Of a stretch of DNA of 64,000 bases, positions 48,291 through 58,408 are shown in pieces. Every line of letters starts with the position of its first letter. The first letter of the stretch is position 1. The notes under the pieces were generated by a model. The model did no database searches and was not told where the DNA came from. It worked only from the letters and a program-made list of their open reading frames with translations. Source of the DNA: Ligula intestinalis. Its lineage: Eukaryota > Platyhelminthes > Cestoda > Diphyllobothriidea > Diphyllobothriidae. The stretch is from assembly GCA_036362985.1 (NCBI GenBank), contig JAYGXS010000002.1:5361953-5425952 (forward strand), given 5' to 3'. The position numbers were made by a program, and so were the translations under genes.

Positions 48291-48672
48291 AAATTAATCC
48301 ACAAATCACCGTCCTTGCTCCCGCTTATGTGCGCTGCACATTTATGGACTTAAAATACACTCCAATAAAATAGTATGGATTGAGGCAAAGGTATTAGTCG
48401 CTACCAGGCACCAGCCAATCGGTCCAAGCGCGATTAAAACTGAAGAGAAGCAAACACAAACAAGCCCTAATCTACCGTCCCAAGAAAGTTCAGGTTCTGG
48501 GATCATCAAAACGGCCAGGAGAAGAGGGAAGCGTCTACCTGACCAACCAGTCTCACCCTATTTACAGGTCAAAACTAGTCACATTGCACGAAAGGGGATC
48601 GGAGAAGAGCTGGGAGAAGAAAAAGAGACAGTATTTGCACCGAGACAACTGTGGTCCGATGCACACAAAGCG

Positions 48673-49751
48673 ATGAAAGCGAAGGAAGCCGCCGAAAAAC
48701 AAACGAGGGAGCCCATACTTATAGTGCACGCCCCCACAGTTGATCAATCATCCACCGCTGAGACGAGTTTAAACAATCTCGCCGTAGACAACAAAAATAC
48801 GATTGGTTCGCCCCGTAAAGTGCAGGCTGCCGCGGAGACAGATACGAGGGAGCCCATATTACGGTTAAGGCCCCCACAGTAAACCAATCAGCCACCGCTG
48901 AGGCGAGTTTAAACAATCTCGCCGTAAACGACAAAAACACGATTGGTTTGCCACGTAAAGTACAGGCTGCCGTCAGCAAAGACACGAAGGAAAACACGAA
49001 AGCGTTGCACAAAGAAGTGACCAACGGCGTAGATGGGACGCAGAAAGTCACCGATAGGGGCAAACGTTTCGTAATACCAGGTCTACCGCAATCCACTGCC
49101 AGTACTGCTATTAACCAGAAAGTGGGTGACAGTGTCGCAGACCCGAGTCTGAAGCCCACAGTAGAAAACGAGGGCAGCACATCAACCATAGAGTCCGGTC
49201 GCACACAAGATGGTCACAATAGCAGCACGAGAGCTGTTAACGAGCAAGCAAGCGACAGTGTCGTAGGCACGAAAAATGGCACTAAGAGAGAAGCCAGCAT
49301 CATCATACAGGGATTAACGGAATCAACCGCAGTCACTCCCATGGACCAGCATTCCGCAGATGTCCAGCACTTCCATGCCCTTATGAACAAAATGCTGGGA
49401 CCCAATGTACCATTAGAGTGCGAAAAGGCCTTCCGCCTTGGCAAACGGCCTGAGAGCCCAACTGGAACGGCACGTCCCAGACCTCTGAAAGTGGTCATGA
49501 CAAGAAGCCAAGACGCCAAGCTCATTCTATCTAGGCGTTTTAAAATAAAAGACTCTGACCCGGGAGTTTTTTTTCAACAGGAGTTCTCAGCTGCAGAACG
49601 GAACAAACGTCGTCAACTTGTTTCCGAAAAGAGGGAGCGGGCCAGCAAGGGCGAACAAAACTTGGTTATTTACAACAACCAAGTGATTCAACGTCCATTG
49701 TTCTCACCTTGGATAAGTCCGTTCCGGATAACCACACAGTCGGCTCAGTAG
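48673..49751 (+). pseudogene. LINE ORF1 protein, frameshifted
   Basis: The first part, from Met at 48673 (the same frame is open upstream to about 48294), is broken by a one-base deletion near 48860, visible because the segment is a tandem repeat and the two units differ there. It continues at 48948 in the next frame for 267 codons to 49751. After a Ser/Thr/Asn-rich linker comes an RNA-binding-like domain: ASIIIQGLTES, ADVQHFHALMNKML, CEKAFRLGKR, RPRPLKVVM, DAKLILSRRFKIK and VFFQQEFSAAERNKRRQLV. This is the RRM/L1-ORF1-like layout found in many LINE ORF1 proteins, which coat element RNA. The C-terminus is basic. The end overlaps the ORF2 frame. Confidence 0.78.
48703..48984 (+). repeat. 141-bp tandem duplication in LINE ORF1
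   Basis: ACGAGGGAGCCCATA begins at 48703 and again at 48844. The following segments (CCCCCACAGT, CCACCGCTGAG, CGAGTTTAAACAATCTCGCCG, CACGTAAAGT-like) repeat in order. A period of 141 bp equals 47 codons. The second unit lacks one base near 48860, which causes the ORF1 frameshift. Confidence 0.9.
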
Positions 49752-49955
49752 AGGGAGGATTGAGCCCAATCGAAAAACATACAGAGGTAGAACGAAGGGG
49801 AAAAACATTTGGTTATTTACAACTACTAAGTGATCCAGCGTCCACTGTTCTCCCCCAGGAAAGGTCCTCCCCGGATAACCGCACAGTCGACCCGGAAAGG
49901 GGCGGGGAGAGCCTGACTGTAACAAATTCTCGAGCAAACAGAAAGTTAACTTTCA
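49662..49955 (+). repeat. 147-bp tandem duplication at ORF1/ORF2 junction
   Basis: TTGGTTATTTACAAC starts at 49662 and 49809. Further matched pairs are AAGTGATTCAACGTCCA with AAGTGATCCAGCGTCCA and CCGGATAACCACACAGTCG with CCGGATAACCGCACAGTCG. The period is 147 bp (49 codons). The ORF1 stop lies in the first unit, and the second unit is only read in the ORF2 frame. Confidence 0.88.
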
Positions 49956-52723
49956 TGTACACAAATGCACAGAGTATGCTTTCAAAGCTTGACGAGCTGA
50001 AGATTCATGCCTTTGAGCTATCATCAGATATAGTTTCAATAACAGAAACTTGGCTGTCTGAACAGGTAGCCGATGGCGAGTTATCCATGCCTGGCTATCA
50101 ACTGTTCAGAAAAGACAGAAAAGGTCGTCAAGGCGGTGGCGTAGCAACATACGTGAAAAATGGACTCACAGTTTTAGACAAAACAGATAAACTGGCGTGT
50201 ACTTCCGAGGCCATCTGGCTGTCCATTAAAGTACCAGGTGCACCCAAACTCGATGTCCTGACGCTCTACCGACCACCGAGAATAGAGCCCGTAGTGGGTG
50301 CCTCTTTGGTAGAGGAGCTGGAAAAGATTACTGCACGATCGGACATCCTGATTGTGGGGGACTATAACGCGCCTCACATCGACTGGGGTGCGGCCTGCGC
50401 ACATAGCTCCGATCTAACCTTCGACAGCTGCCTTCTGAGCATGACTCTGAAGTTATTTCTCACGCAACACGTCACTTTTCCGACAAGGATGCGCGATGGC
50501 CAACAGTCCAACTGTCTGGACCTCGTTCTCACGAAATCGCAGGACAGCATCGACGAAGTGTCATGTCTCCCACCACTAGGTAAAAGCGACCATGTTGTAC
50601 TGCTATGGGAGTACTCGTTATTCTCAATACCGGAGAGACCCTCTACAGCCAGACGAAATATTTGGCGAGGCGATTTTGATCGAATGAAGACCGAACTCAC
50701 GCGCGCCGATTGGGAAACTCTATTTTCTGGAAACATAACTGCGGACTGGGAAGCGTTCCGGACCACACTGCACAGACTCATCGACAACCACTGTCCAATT
50801 TTGCGAAAAAAGGTGAACACTAGACCGCGATGGCTTACTCAGGCCTTAAAAATAGAAGTGAACAAAAAGCGGAAGCTGTGAAAAAAAATGCTAGCAGACA
50901 GGACTCCTGCATCTGTCAGTGCCTACAAAACTCAGAGAAACCGGGTCAAGGGTCTTATTCTCAAAACAAGACGGGCTTTCGAAGCAGACTTGCTAAACCG
51001 GGCCACAGTGAACCCCAAACTGTTTTACAGTTATCTCAGGCAGAGTACCAAAAACAAGGATCCGATACCCCTGCTAAGGACCGCTGAGGGAAGAGACTTG
51101 ATAGATGATGAAGTGAAGGCTGATCATCTGTCGAAATTTTTCCGATTAGTCTTCACAAAGGAAACGGTATACGATCACCCCACCGACGACACCGAAGCGG
51201 ATACAGTAGTTGAGACTGTCCAATTCCCCGAGGCTGCTGTTCTTAAAGAACTCTTAAGTTTAAAAGAACCTAAGTCACCAGGTCCCGACAACGTACCAGC
51301 CAAGATTTTGAAGGAGCTCGCCAATGAGTTGGCCAAACCACTCTCTATGCTCTTTTAAACCTCCTTCGAAACCGGATGTCTACCAGTAGATTGCAAATCC
51401 GCGAGGATTACACCGCTATACAAGGGGGGAAGCCGGGTCTCAGCGATTAACTACCAACCAGTCAGCCTTACTGCAATCTGTTGCAAAATCATGGAAAAAC
51501 TTATCAAGCAACAACTTATGCAGTTTCTAGAACAAAACCATCTGCTATCGGATGATCAGCATGGTTTTCGTAGAGGTAGGACCTGCGTTACAAACTTGCT
51601 CTACTGTTTAGAACGGTGGACCGATAGTGGAAACTCAGTGCATGCTGTCTATATTAAATTCAAAAAGGCTTTCGATAGCGTGCCGCACCACCGCCTCCTT
51701 TATAAACTCAGCCGCAAAGGAGTAAGGGGTAGGCTCCTTACGTGGATAAAAAGCTTCCTAGTCGGTCGCTCGCAAACTGTCCACATCAGCGACAAACAGT
51801 CAGCCAAGGTTGAGGTTGAGAGTGGTGTTCCCCAAGGCTCCGTTCTCGGCCCTATCTTGTTTGTTATCTACATCAACGACTGTGTCCGTGAACTGGATTG
51901 TGGCATCGTCATGTTTGCCGATGATATAAAACTTTGGAGCAAAATTCGAACTGTGGCTGACGAAGTGCACTTACAGGAAAATTTAAATAGACTTCAAAAA
52001 TGGTCGGTGGACTGGCTCTTACCGTTCAATGAGAGCAAGTGTACCACCATTCGAGTTGGCAAATCCGGTTCTTCAAACGGCACGGCTTACCAACTGAATG
52101 ACATACCATTTAAGGAATTGAAAGCCCAGAAATACTTGGGAGTCTGGATCACACCCTCGCTTAAACCCTCCCTGCATTGCACAAAGGTAACCAAGTCCGC
52201 GATGTCGATCCTATACCTCGTCAAACGAGCTTTTTCTACCTTCAATGAAGAGTGCTTCACAAAAGTCTTCGGAACCTTCGTAGGACCGCACCTAGAATCC
52301 GCTATCCAAGCTTGGAGACCCTGGGCCAGGAAAGACATCAACATCCTGGAAAAGGTACAACGGCGCGCAACCAAACTTGTTATGGGGCAGGGCTCGCAGC
52401 CTTATGAAACACGGCTGCCGAATCTCAACCTCTTCCCTTTGCGCTACAGTCAGCTTCGGGGGGACCTGATACTAGCATTCCGCGTATTACGTCTTCAAGA
52501 CTGCTGTCTTATATCAGGGGATTTTTTCGAATTAGCAACGACCACGAATCTGAGGGGTCATCCCCTCAAATTAAAGGTGACAGGGGCCAGGCTGGACGCT
52601 CGGAAACACTTCTTTTCAAAAAGGGTGGTCGGAGCGTAGAATGCGCTTCCTCAGGACGTTGTTATGTCGGAATCGCTAGAGGGTTTTAAGCAAAAACTGG
52701 ATCGATATAGCAGTGCACGATGA
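49709..52723 (+). pseudogene. LINE ORF2: APE endonuclease and reverse transcriptase
   Basis: One frame of about 1,000 codons is interrupted by TGA (50879-50881), TAA (51356-51358) and TAG (52637-52639, at a likely Trp codon). Endonuclease motifs in order are MYTNAQS (49955), SITETWL, LTLYRPP, VGDYNAPHIDW, CLDLVLT and GKSDHVVLLW (about 50579). RT motifs are SPGPDNVPAKILK (about 51277), HGFRRGRTCVTNL, FKKAFDSVPHHRLLY (motif A), SGVPQGSVLGPILF (motif B) and MFADDIKLW (motif C, about 51910). After these come LGVWITPSLKP and the CR1-style C-terminus LEGFKQKLDRY. Catalytic residues appear intact. The first ATG of the frame is only at 49955, at the very start of the endonuclease, so the true start may be lost or re-initiated after ORF1. 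The endonuclease nicks target DNA and the RT copies the element RNA from that nick. Confidence 0.92.
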
Positions 52724-52800
52724 ACCGGAACTGACAATTTGCAATAACATTAATGCTACTTTCAATTTTTCAGTAGTATTAGTTTTTATATCCATTCACG

Positions 52801-53247
52801 TTTGCAATTTATAACGCCCTCCCACACATAGCCTCATGCGAAGGTCTCCGCGGTCTACCCTACTTGGCTATCTGCGTACCATGATTACCCGCTGGCGATC
52901 TTATCAGCCAGACCTGCCGGTCTAAACAGTCACCCTTGGTTCGACCCAAAGCGGACTGTCGACGATCTGGACGGATGCCTTTGTGTTTCCATTTCCATTG
53001 GCGGAGTCTGCCATCAGCACGGAAAAATCAGGACGTGGCTTCCACACGGTGATGATCCTGGGAACCTTTGCAATGCCCCCCCCCCCAGTGGGAACCCCGT
53101 TTTTTCTCCTAAATCCCACGCATTACCCCCACAAGGGCGACAGTTTTTCTCCTAAAAATCCCTTAGGAGTTTTTTCACTGTCTGCTCCTATTTTCATCCT
53201 CTGACTCAGGACAACTGGCCTCGCCAACAGTCTAAGCAACAATTTTT
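52801..53247. other. Spacer with poly-C run
   Basis: This is GC-balanced sequence following the LINE, with a run of about 12 C at 53076-53087. It may hold the LINE 3' end or an unrelated fossil. No gene recognised. Confidence 0.4.
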
Positions 53248-53880
53248 TTGCTACCACTGCACATATGTACAAATAGGGCCCTCAAAGGAATTTTTCGTAC
53301 ATACCCTCAATATACTGATACTGATACTAGATTGCGAAAAAGAAGCTGTGTCGATCAACGACATCTACGCAACCGGTTCAGGTGGAATGGCTATCCTAAG
53401 GCCTTTTTAGGCCAATGTCTATGTGCTCACCCTCCGAGGACGCAAACAGAAACAAAACCTACGATTTGGCATGCGCTGCCATACATCGTGGATGTGTCGG
53501 AAGCGACCGGACGCATTCACACGGAACTAGGCGTCAGAATTGCACACCGTCTCAAGGCTACAATACGCAGCCGTTTCAAGAGAATCAAGGGTCAATTGAA
53601 AACCAATGAGCAGTCGAACGTAGTGTATTGTTAACCATCTCTAAAACGTTTCATTAACTACACGGGACAGACTGGGCGCAAGCTGGGTTCGCGCATACAC
53701 GTAAATAAACTGGCAGTTCGACGGGGTCATAGAGTATCGCACTTGGCGGCCCGCACCAACTAGACGGGTCACGCGTTCAACTTGTTAGCTGCGAGGATAA
53801 TTGCCCATGCTGACAGAAAAACGTGCAAAGAACTGATTGAAGCCTGGTTGTAAGATTAAAATTCAGTTAACCGACGTAAT
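53248..53880 (+). mobile_element. Penelope-like element remnant (endonuclease end)
   Basis: Frame 53248-53634 gives FRWNGYPKAFLGQCL, then WHALPYIVDVSEATGRI, LGVRIAHRLKATIRSRF and EQSNVVYC. After a stop, INYTGQTGRKLGSRIHVNKL and AVRRGHRVSHLAA continue the GIY-YIG domain (catalytic-type Tyr and Arg present). The end is LLAARIIAHADRKTCKELIE and NSVNRRNKMAPAYVAPRN. There are two or three stops. The RT domain is missing, so the copy is 5'-truncated. Its tail, 330 bp downstream, carries a hammerhead-like motif (54206-54239) shared with the 20.4 kb PLE tail. Confidence 0.8.
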
Positions 53881-54205
53881 AAGATGGCGCCCGCATATGT
53901 GGCCCCACGAAACGATCTCCAGATTCATGGCACTGGTGCTTAACTTGTCTTCTCACCCTCCTCCCCCCTTTCCTACGAGGTTTAATTATCCCTTCCCTCT
54001 ACAAACTTTGCTTGTTTTAGTTGACGATGTTCCTGCTGTAAATATTCGCACCCAAAACGCAATCTGGCCTACTTGCGCAGACTGACATAGTCCGCAGTAG
54101 CCAATCGGCGCCAACTTCAGACAATTATTGATGGTCTACACGTTCAAAAGTTTGTTTTGTTTATACGCCATAACTCATCCCCCCATTAGTTGCTGTTTCC
54201 TATTT

Positions 54206-54239
54206 CCGACGATGGACTCCTCTAGTAGTTCAGAAGCTC
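54206..54239 (+). ncRNA. Degenerate hammerhead motif, PLE tail
   Basis: CCGACGA, then a TGGACTCC hairpin arm, then AGAAGCTC align with CTGACGA, TGGATTCC and TGAAAGCTC of the minus-strand motif at 20375-20342. Flanks also match: TTGCTGTTTCCTATTT upstream and ATTATTCCGGTG downstream (TTGCTGTTTTCTCATC and ATGATTCCGGTG in the other copy). U4 of the first box is C and one A of GAAA is lost, so it should not cleave. It is a decayed member of the same family. Confidence 0.55.
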
Positions 54240-54315
54240 ACACTTATACAAATATTATTCCGGTGATCGGCACATCTCCTTATTTTCAATCGACAATATG
54301 GCGACTTCTGTTTGC
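54237..54315 (+). repeat. 66-bp near-perfect duplicate, copy 1
   Basis: CTCACACTTATACAAATATT and the following bases to 54302 are repeated perfectly at 54894-54959, with weaker similarity for about 13 further bases. Since the surrounding DNA is old and decayed, this identity marks a recent local duplication of the PLE tail. Confidence 0.9.
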
Positions 54316-54863
54316 TCAAAAAACTGCTTTAAAGTCGTGTGGGTTTATCACTTCTGCTAGAACTGCGTGTTGTGGCATTATTGACGAAAGTTTTGACAAC
54401 AATGATTAATTCTCCTACCGACTGACAGACGGTCTCGAACAGTCCTCAGTGGTAAGTGGCAATAAGGTCGACACTGTGAAGCCCTGTCTTATAGCCATTC
54501 TGCGTATTTCACGTTTTAGAAAAAAATGAGACACTGTTAAGAATTGTTTCTTGGAATGCTGCGAATTGAAGGATTTACGCTTACCTTCACAGAAACTAAG
54601 ATCAATGTGTAATGACTACTTTGTCCTGTGGCACATATAGTGGATTCAAGCCGCATTTATAACGACCTCATCCATCTGGAATGAGGAGAGGTGCATGCGT
54701 GCTACATGTGCCTACTGCTGCTAAACTTTTATCAGCCAACCTGTCCGCGTCCAAGCCCAGTGTTTCTGGCCTTCTTAAGCCATTTGAATGAGAGAGGAGT
54801 ACGTGCTGTAAATGCTGCCCAAAGCGTTGTCCTCATATAAACTTCACATGCGAGTCCACTGTG

Positions 54864-55004
54864 CCACACATACTCTGCCCAGCACTCGATAAACTCACAC
54901 TTATACAAATATTATTCCGGTGATCGGCACATCTCCTTATTTTCAATCGACAATATGGCAACTTTCGTTTGCCACGCATACTCTGCCCAGCACTCGATAA
55001 ACTC
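54864..55004 (+). repeat. 107-bp tandem unit containing duplicate copy 2
   Basis: GCCACACATACTCTGCCCAG at 54864 and GCCACGCATACTCTGCCCAG at 54971 flank the 66-bp duplicate (54894-54959). The flanking sequence is repeated for about 33 bp on each side (through CGATAAACTC). The arrangement looks like an insertion of the copied segment flanked by a 33-bp duplication of target sequence, or one and a third units of a 107-bp tandem repeat. Confidence 0.85.
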
Positions 55005-56319
55005 TTTGTCCACGACACATGAAGCTCAAGAGTACAAACTACGTCTTGGGTCTCTTCACCGTTTTCACCCATTCGCCGTTTATGAAAGTGTTGCGAATTG
55101 GAAAAGACAGTGAACTGCTAGCTTCAACTGCCTTTATATGAGTTTTACCTTTCGGCCAGCTATTGTCTCCCACTGGCATCAGCATTTTATTGGTCACTTG
55201 CCTAAAACGAAATATACAGGGAGCCATGGGGTTAAATGCGTTTCTAAATACCTTTATGCAATTAATTGACAACTTATTATATATCTTTCCTGAAGACCAG
55301 GTACATTCATTATGCAAATCGTATTAACTGGCACATAAAGTTTTAGGTGCCACAGGAGGTTGTGCGTTTTATCCAATTGGTAGATGTACGTGCCACACAT
55401 TACTATGGTACATAATGTTTAGCAACCCCGGTTTAAGCTCTACAAAGGTAAGACAATCGCGTGCATATTTATTAGGGTAAAATGAGTGATCGCCAGAAAT
55501 AAGGAAGACAAGAGGGGCTATTCCTGTTTCATTACACGTCATTTGCCAACCATACGTAACCCCAAGTATTTCAAACAATGAGATTCGAACAACTGGCCAG
55601 TTGGTTAGAAGTCTAATTCCCTAACTATTTATCTGTGGGCTCTTTGCCGTGGGCTCCTTGCTTATATTCATATTTAAGAAATAAAGACAAAGTCAATTAT
55701 TTTCTGTTAGAAGGGAAGATTTATCGCCTGCAATTTTAACGCTTGTATCCCAGTAGGTCATGCTTCGCAGTTAGTAAACAAATGGGCTTCAAACGTTTAA
55801 CATCGCAATGCACCAAACATCGCTACAGGCTGGCATATGTTTCAGTCTGCTCTGATTTTCCCTTGGGATTTCTGTGTGTCGCGTCCACGTTGAGGTGATC
55901 GATGATAAACGATTTAACTGTTCGTAGACAAAATGGATATGGCTGAAATCAATATCGTCGAACAAGATCAGTTGGCGCGACAGGACAGACAGTCAACTGG
56001 TATTTAAGAGAGGTGGGCATATCATTGCGGTATGTTGTAGGGTGAAGAGAGGAAGAAAGCAACTGCTTAAGAATAAGATGTTGCCAACAGTCTACTTAGC
56101 CTGGCCGTTGCTCGTGACTGTCTCACTTACAGCAGATTCCCTACCTCATGAAATTGCAACTGGAATTTTGCAATGAGGTTTTTTGGTTGGAACATATTAA
56201 TTGCAGATTGCGGTAATAGATACGATTGTACAGCCTGATGTCAACATATTTTGATACGTCTGGATGCCGCCTTTTTATTAAACTTCATTTGACCGCAAAT
56301 AAAAAGCATGCACTGTGAC
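55005..56319. other. Spacer, no gene seen
   Basis: No recognisable gene. Frames 55039-55317 and 55369-55578 (minus) have no family resemblance. Confidence 0.4.
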
Positions 56320-57223
56320 AAGAAGCTACTTAAATGGTACACCTTTTTTTAATTGGTTTTGATTGCCTTTTAGATTCGAGTATATCTATGGGAAAAATGC
56401 ACAAAAAATTATCGCTTGTACTTCTTTGATGGCAGAGTATACCTTCTTAAAATTTTATACTTAAAGTAAAAGGTATCTTGCAGTTTCAAAAAAGTTTATA
56501 AATCTTTGAATAATTTTGAAACCTACTGACTGCTTAGGGAAAAGAACGTTTTTGCCTACAGTTTGAGGAAGAAGTCACACAGTTCTCACTATATGTTGCA
56601 ATAGATATGGAGCATGCTTTTTACAGTAAAGGTAGCATTACCAATGGATATATACGATGTTCTATGAATTAACACCTGAAATTGTAAAAATCTCAGAATT
56701 CGAATATGTTTTAAACTTGAAGATGGTCCTTTTCAAGTATAAAATTTAAAGAAAGCGTAATTTTCTACAAAACGACTACAAAAATAATTTTCCTGCATTA
56801 AAAAAAATATATTTGAATCTATAAACGCAGTCAAGATCAATGGCCAAAAGGCGGACTTCTTAAGTAGCTAATTTTTATAGTGCATACTTATACTATGTGG
56901 TCAGTAAGAAGCTCCTTATAAAGCAAGCATCCTCATGTGACCAAAATATATTGAGATAAGGCTGTACCATCGTCATTTTTAAAACCATACGTAAGTAAAA
57001 TGTATGAATCGAAACCGCATATCAGAATGCCGGGTGACCTTTCATGAGATAAGGAAGCTACTGTATGTATCAGATGTAAACGCTCGCCCGGGGGTCTTGC
57101 GAGTTAGTGCAGATCGAATTTAGGACGCGCGTAGGCACATATATCCATCTGTTATGCTTTTTGTAATAATAGGATGCATGTTAGCAGTGTATTACAACTA
57201 TAGGAATAAGCAGAAGGAAATTA

Positions 57224-57480
57224 CCAGCAGAAACATGGGACACTAGGCAGGTCTTTCCTGCCTTATTAGGCGTAATCGGCTAGTGATCCCCAACCCCAGT
57301 GACCGCTGAAATTGATACCACAATGAGATTGGAACTTGCTATGTCTCCGGTCAGGGCGAACGTCCTAACAATTGATCTAGAACCTCACAGTCTTAGTGGT
57401 TTTAGATCGGGGATGTACATACAGTAACATATATGCGTACACCGATATGTTAGAGCCCGCACTTGAGCCTCCACCGCGAG
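57224..57480 (-). repeat. tRNA-like repeat unit, inverted copy
   Basis: On the minus strand this reads like the 310-bp units at 58.4-59.7 kb: CACCGCGGTGGAGGCTCAAG-type start, AGTTCCAATCTCATTGTGG (box B region), CACTGGGGTTGGGGATCAC, CTAGCCGATTACGCCTAAT and AAGGCAGGAAAGACCTGCC. Its orientation is opposite to the array, giving the insertion inverted outer parts. Confidence 0.75.
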
Positions 57481-58408
57481 GAATATATTACTAAAATAAA
57501 CTATACGCTGGTCTTAGTAAGTACGATAAATAGATGTAGCACTCTTAGCTGTGGCATATTTATTCTGGCAGCAGTATTGTAGCCCAAACTTTTGTCGGAC
57601 AGGAGTAAGAGGGCGTAAACTAAGAAAAACTCTGATGTGCTCCGGGCCTCAAGCATGTATTTATCCGTAATAGTATAAACCCAGATTCACATTCCTTTCT
57701 GGGATCGAGGGGATATAAGATAACGTTTTGTAAGGTCCACACTACAGGTGGATACTGTAGTAGGCATATACGACCACTAGGTAGGGAGTGTGGTATTATT
57801 TAATAACGCTTGTTGAACCCATTAGCTAATTACTTTACCTCAGACAGATTGGGAGTGCATATGGGGTGCCAACTTCTTTAAAAGCACACACAGGCCAATT
57901 ATAGTATACTATCTGCTAGCCTAAGTAAATTTGATTACCAGCATTATCAATTTTAGCATAGGTACGTACTTCTAGAGGCATTATCGTAGTCTGAACCTAG
58001 GTGAAATGGACGCAGAGTTTATAGGATGGAACTGAAGGCAAGCTTTGTTGTGCTCAGAGTCCCAAACATGCACGTAATTGGAAGAATGTAAACCAAGGTT
58101 CACAGTTCGTGTTGAAATCAAGGAAGTATGAGCGACAGAGTTCGCCTAAACCGGCCTCACCTCTAACAACTAGCATCGTCATTATTTGTATCAGTACTAC
58201 TAACAAGCAGCTATATTGCTAGTCAGTAGTAGAAGAAGTAGCCGTATCCTTGTCTCCCTTATTGAGCCTGTCTTGTACATCACTGAGGGTGAGTGAGGAT
58301 AGATATCGCAGTAGTACCCGTACAGTGGCATAGACGCGTAAACCAATCTGTCACAGGAAAAACTTGTCCCTGATATTGCATTCAGAGCACTCTACCGAGA
58401 ATCCACCG

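Larger units (their letters stand above)
48290..52800 (+). mobile_element. CR1-type LINE, nearly complete, plus strand
   Basis: This is a non-LTR retrotransposon with ORF1 followed by ORF2 (APE-type endonuclease, reverse transcriptase, C-terminal domain). It is the best preserved element in the window: ORF2 keeps one reading frame throughout, with only three in-frame stops, and ORF1 has one single-base deletion. The 5' limit is uncertain (the ORF1 frame is open from about 48294). The 3' limit is after the ORF2 end at 52723, with no clear simple-repeat tail. The minus-strand LINE at 8.2-12.0 kb is a more decayed relative. Confidence 0.9.

Noticed and set aside
48719..49937. Long minus-strand frames (161, 103 and 77 codons)
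   Set aside because: Antisense shadows of LINE ORF1/ORF2, with composition dictated by the plus-strand codons.
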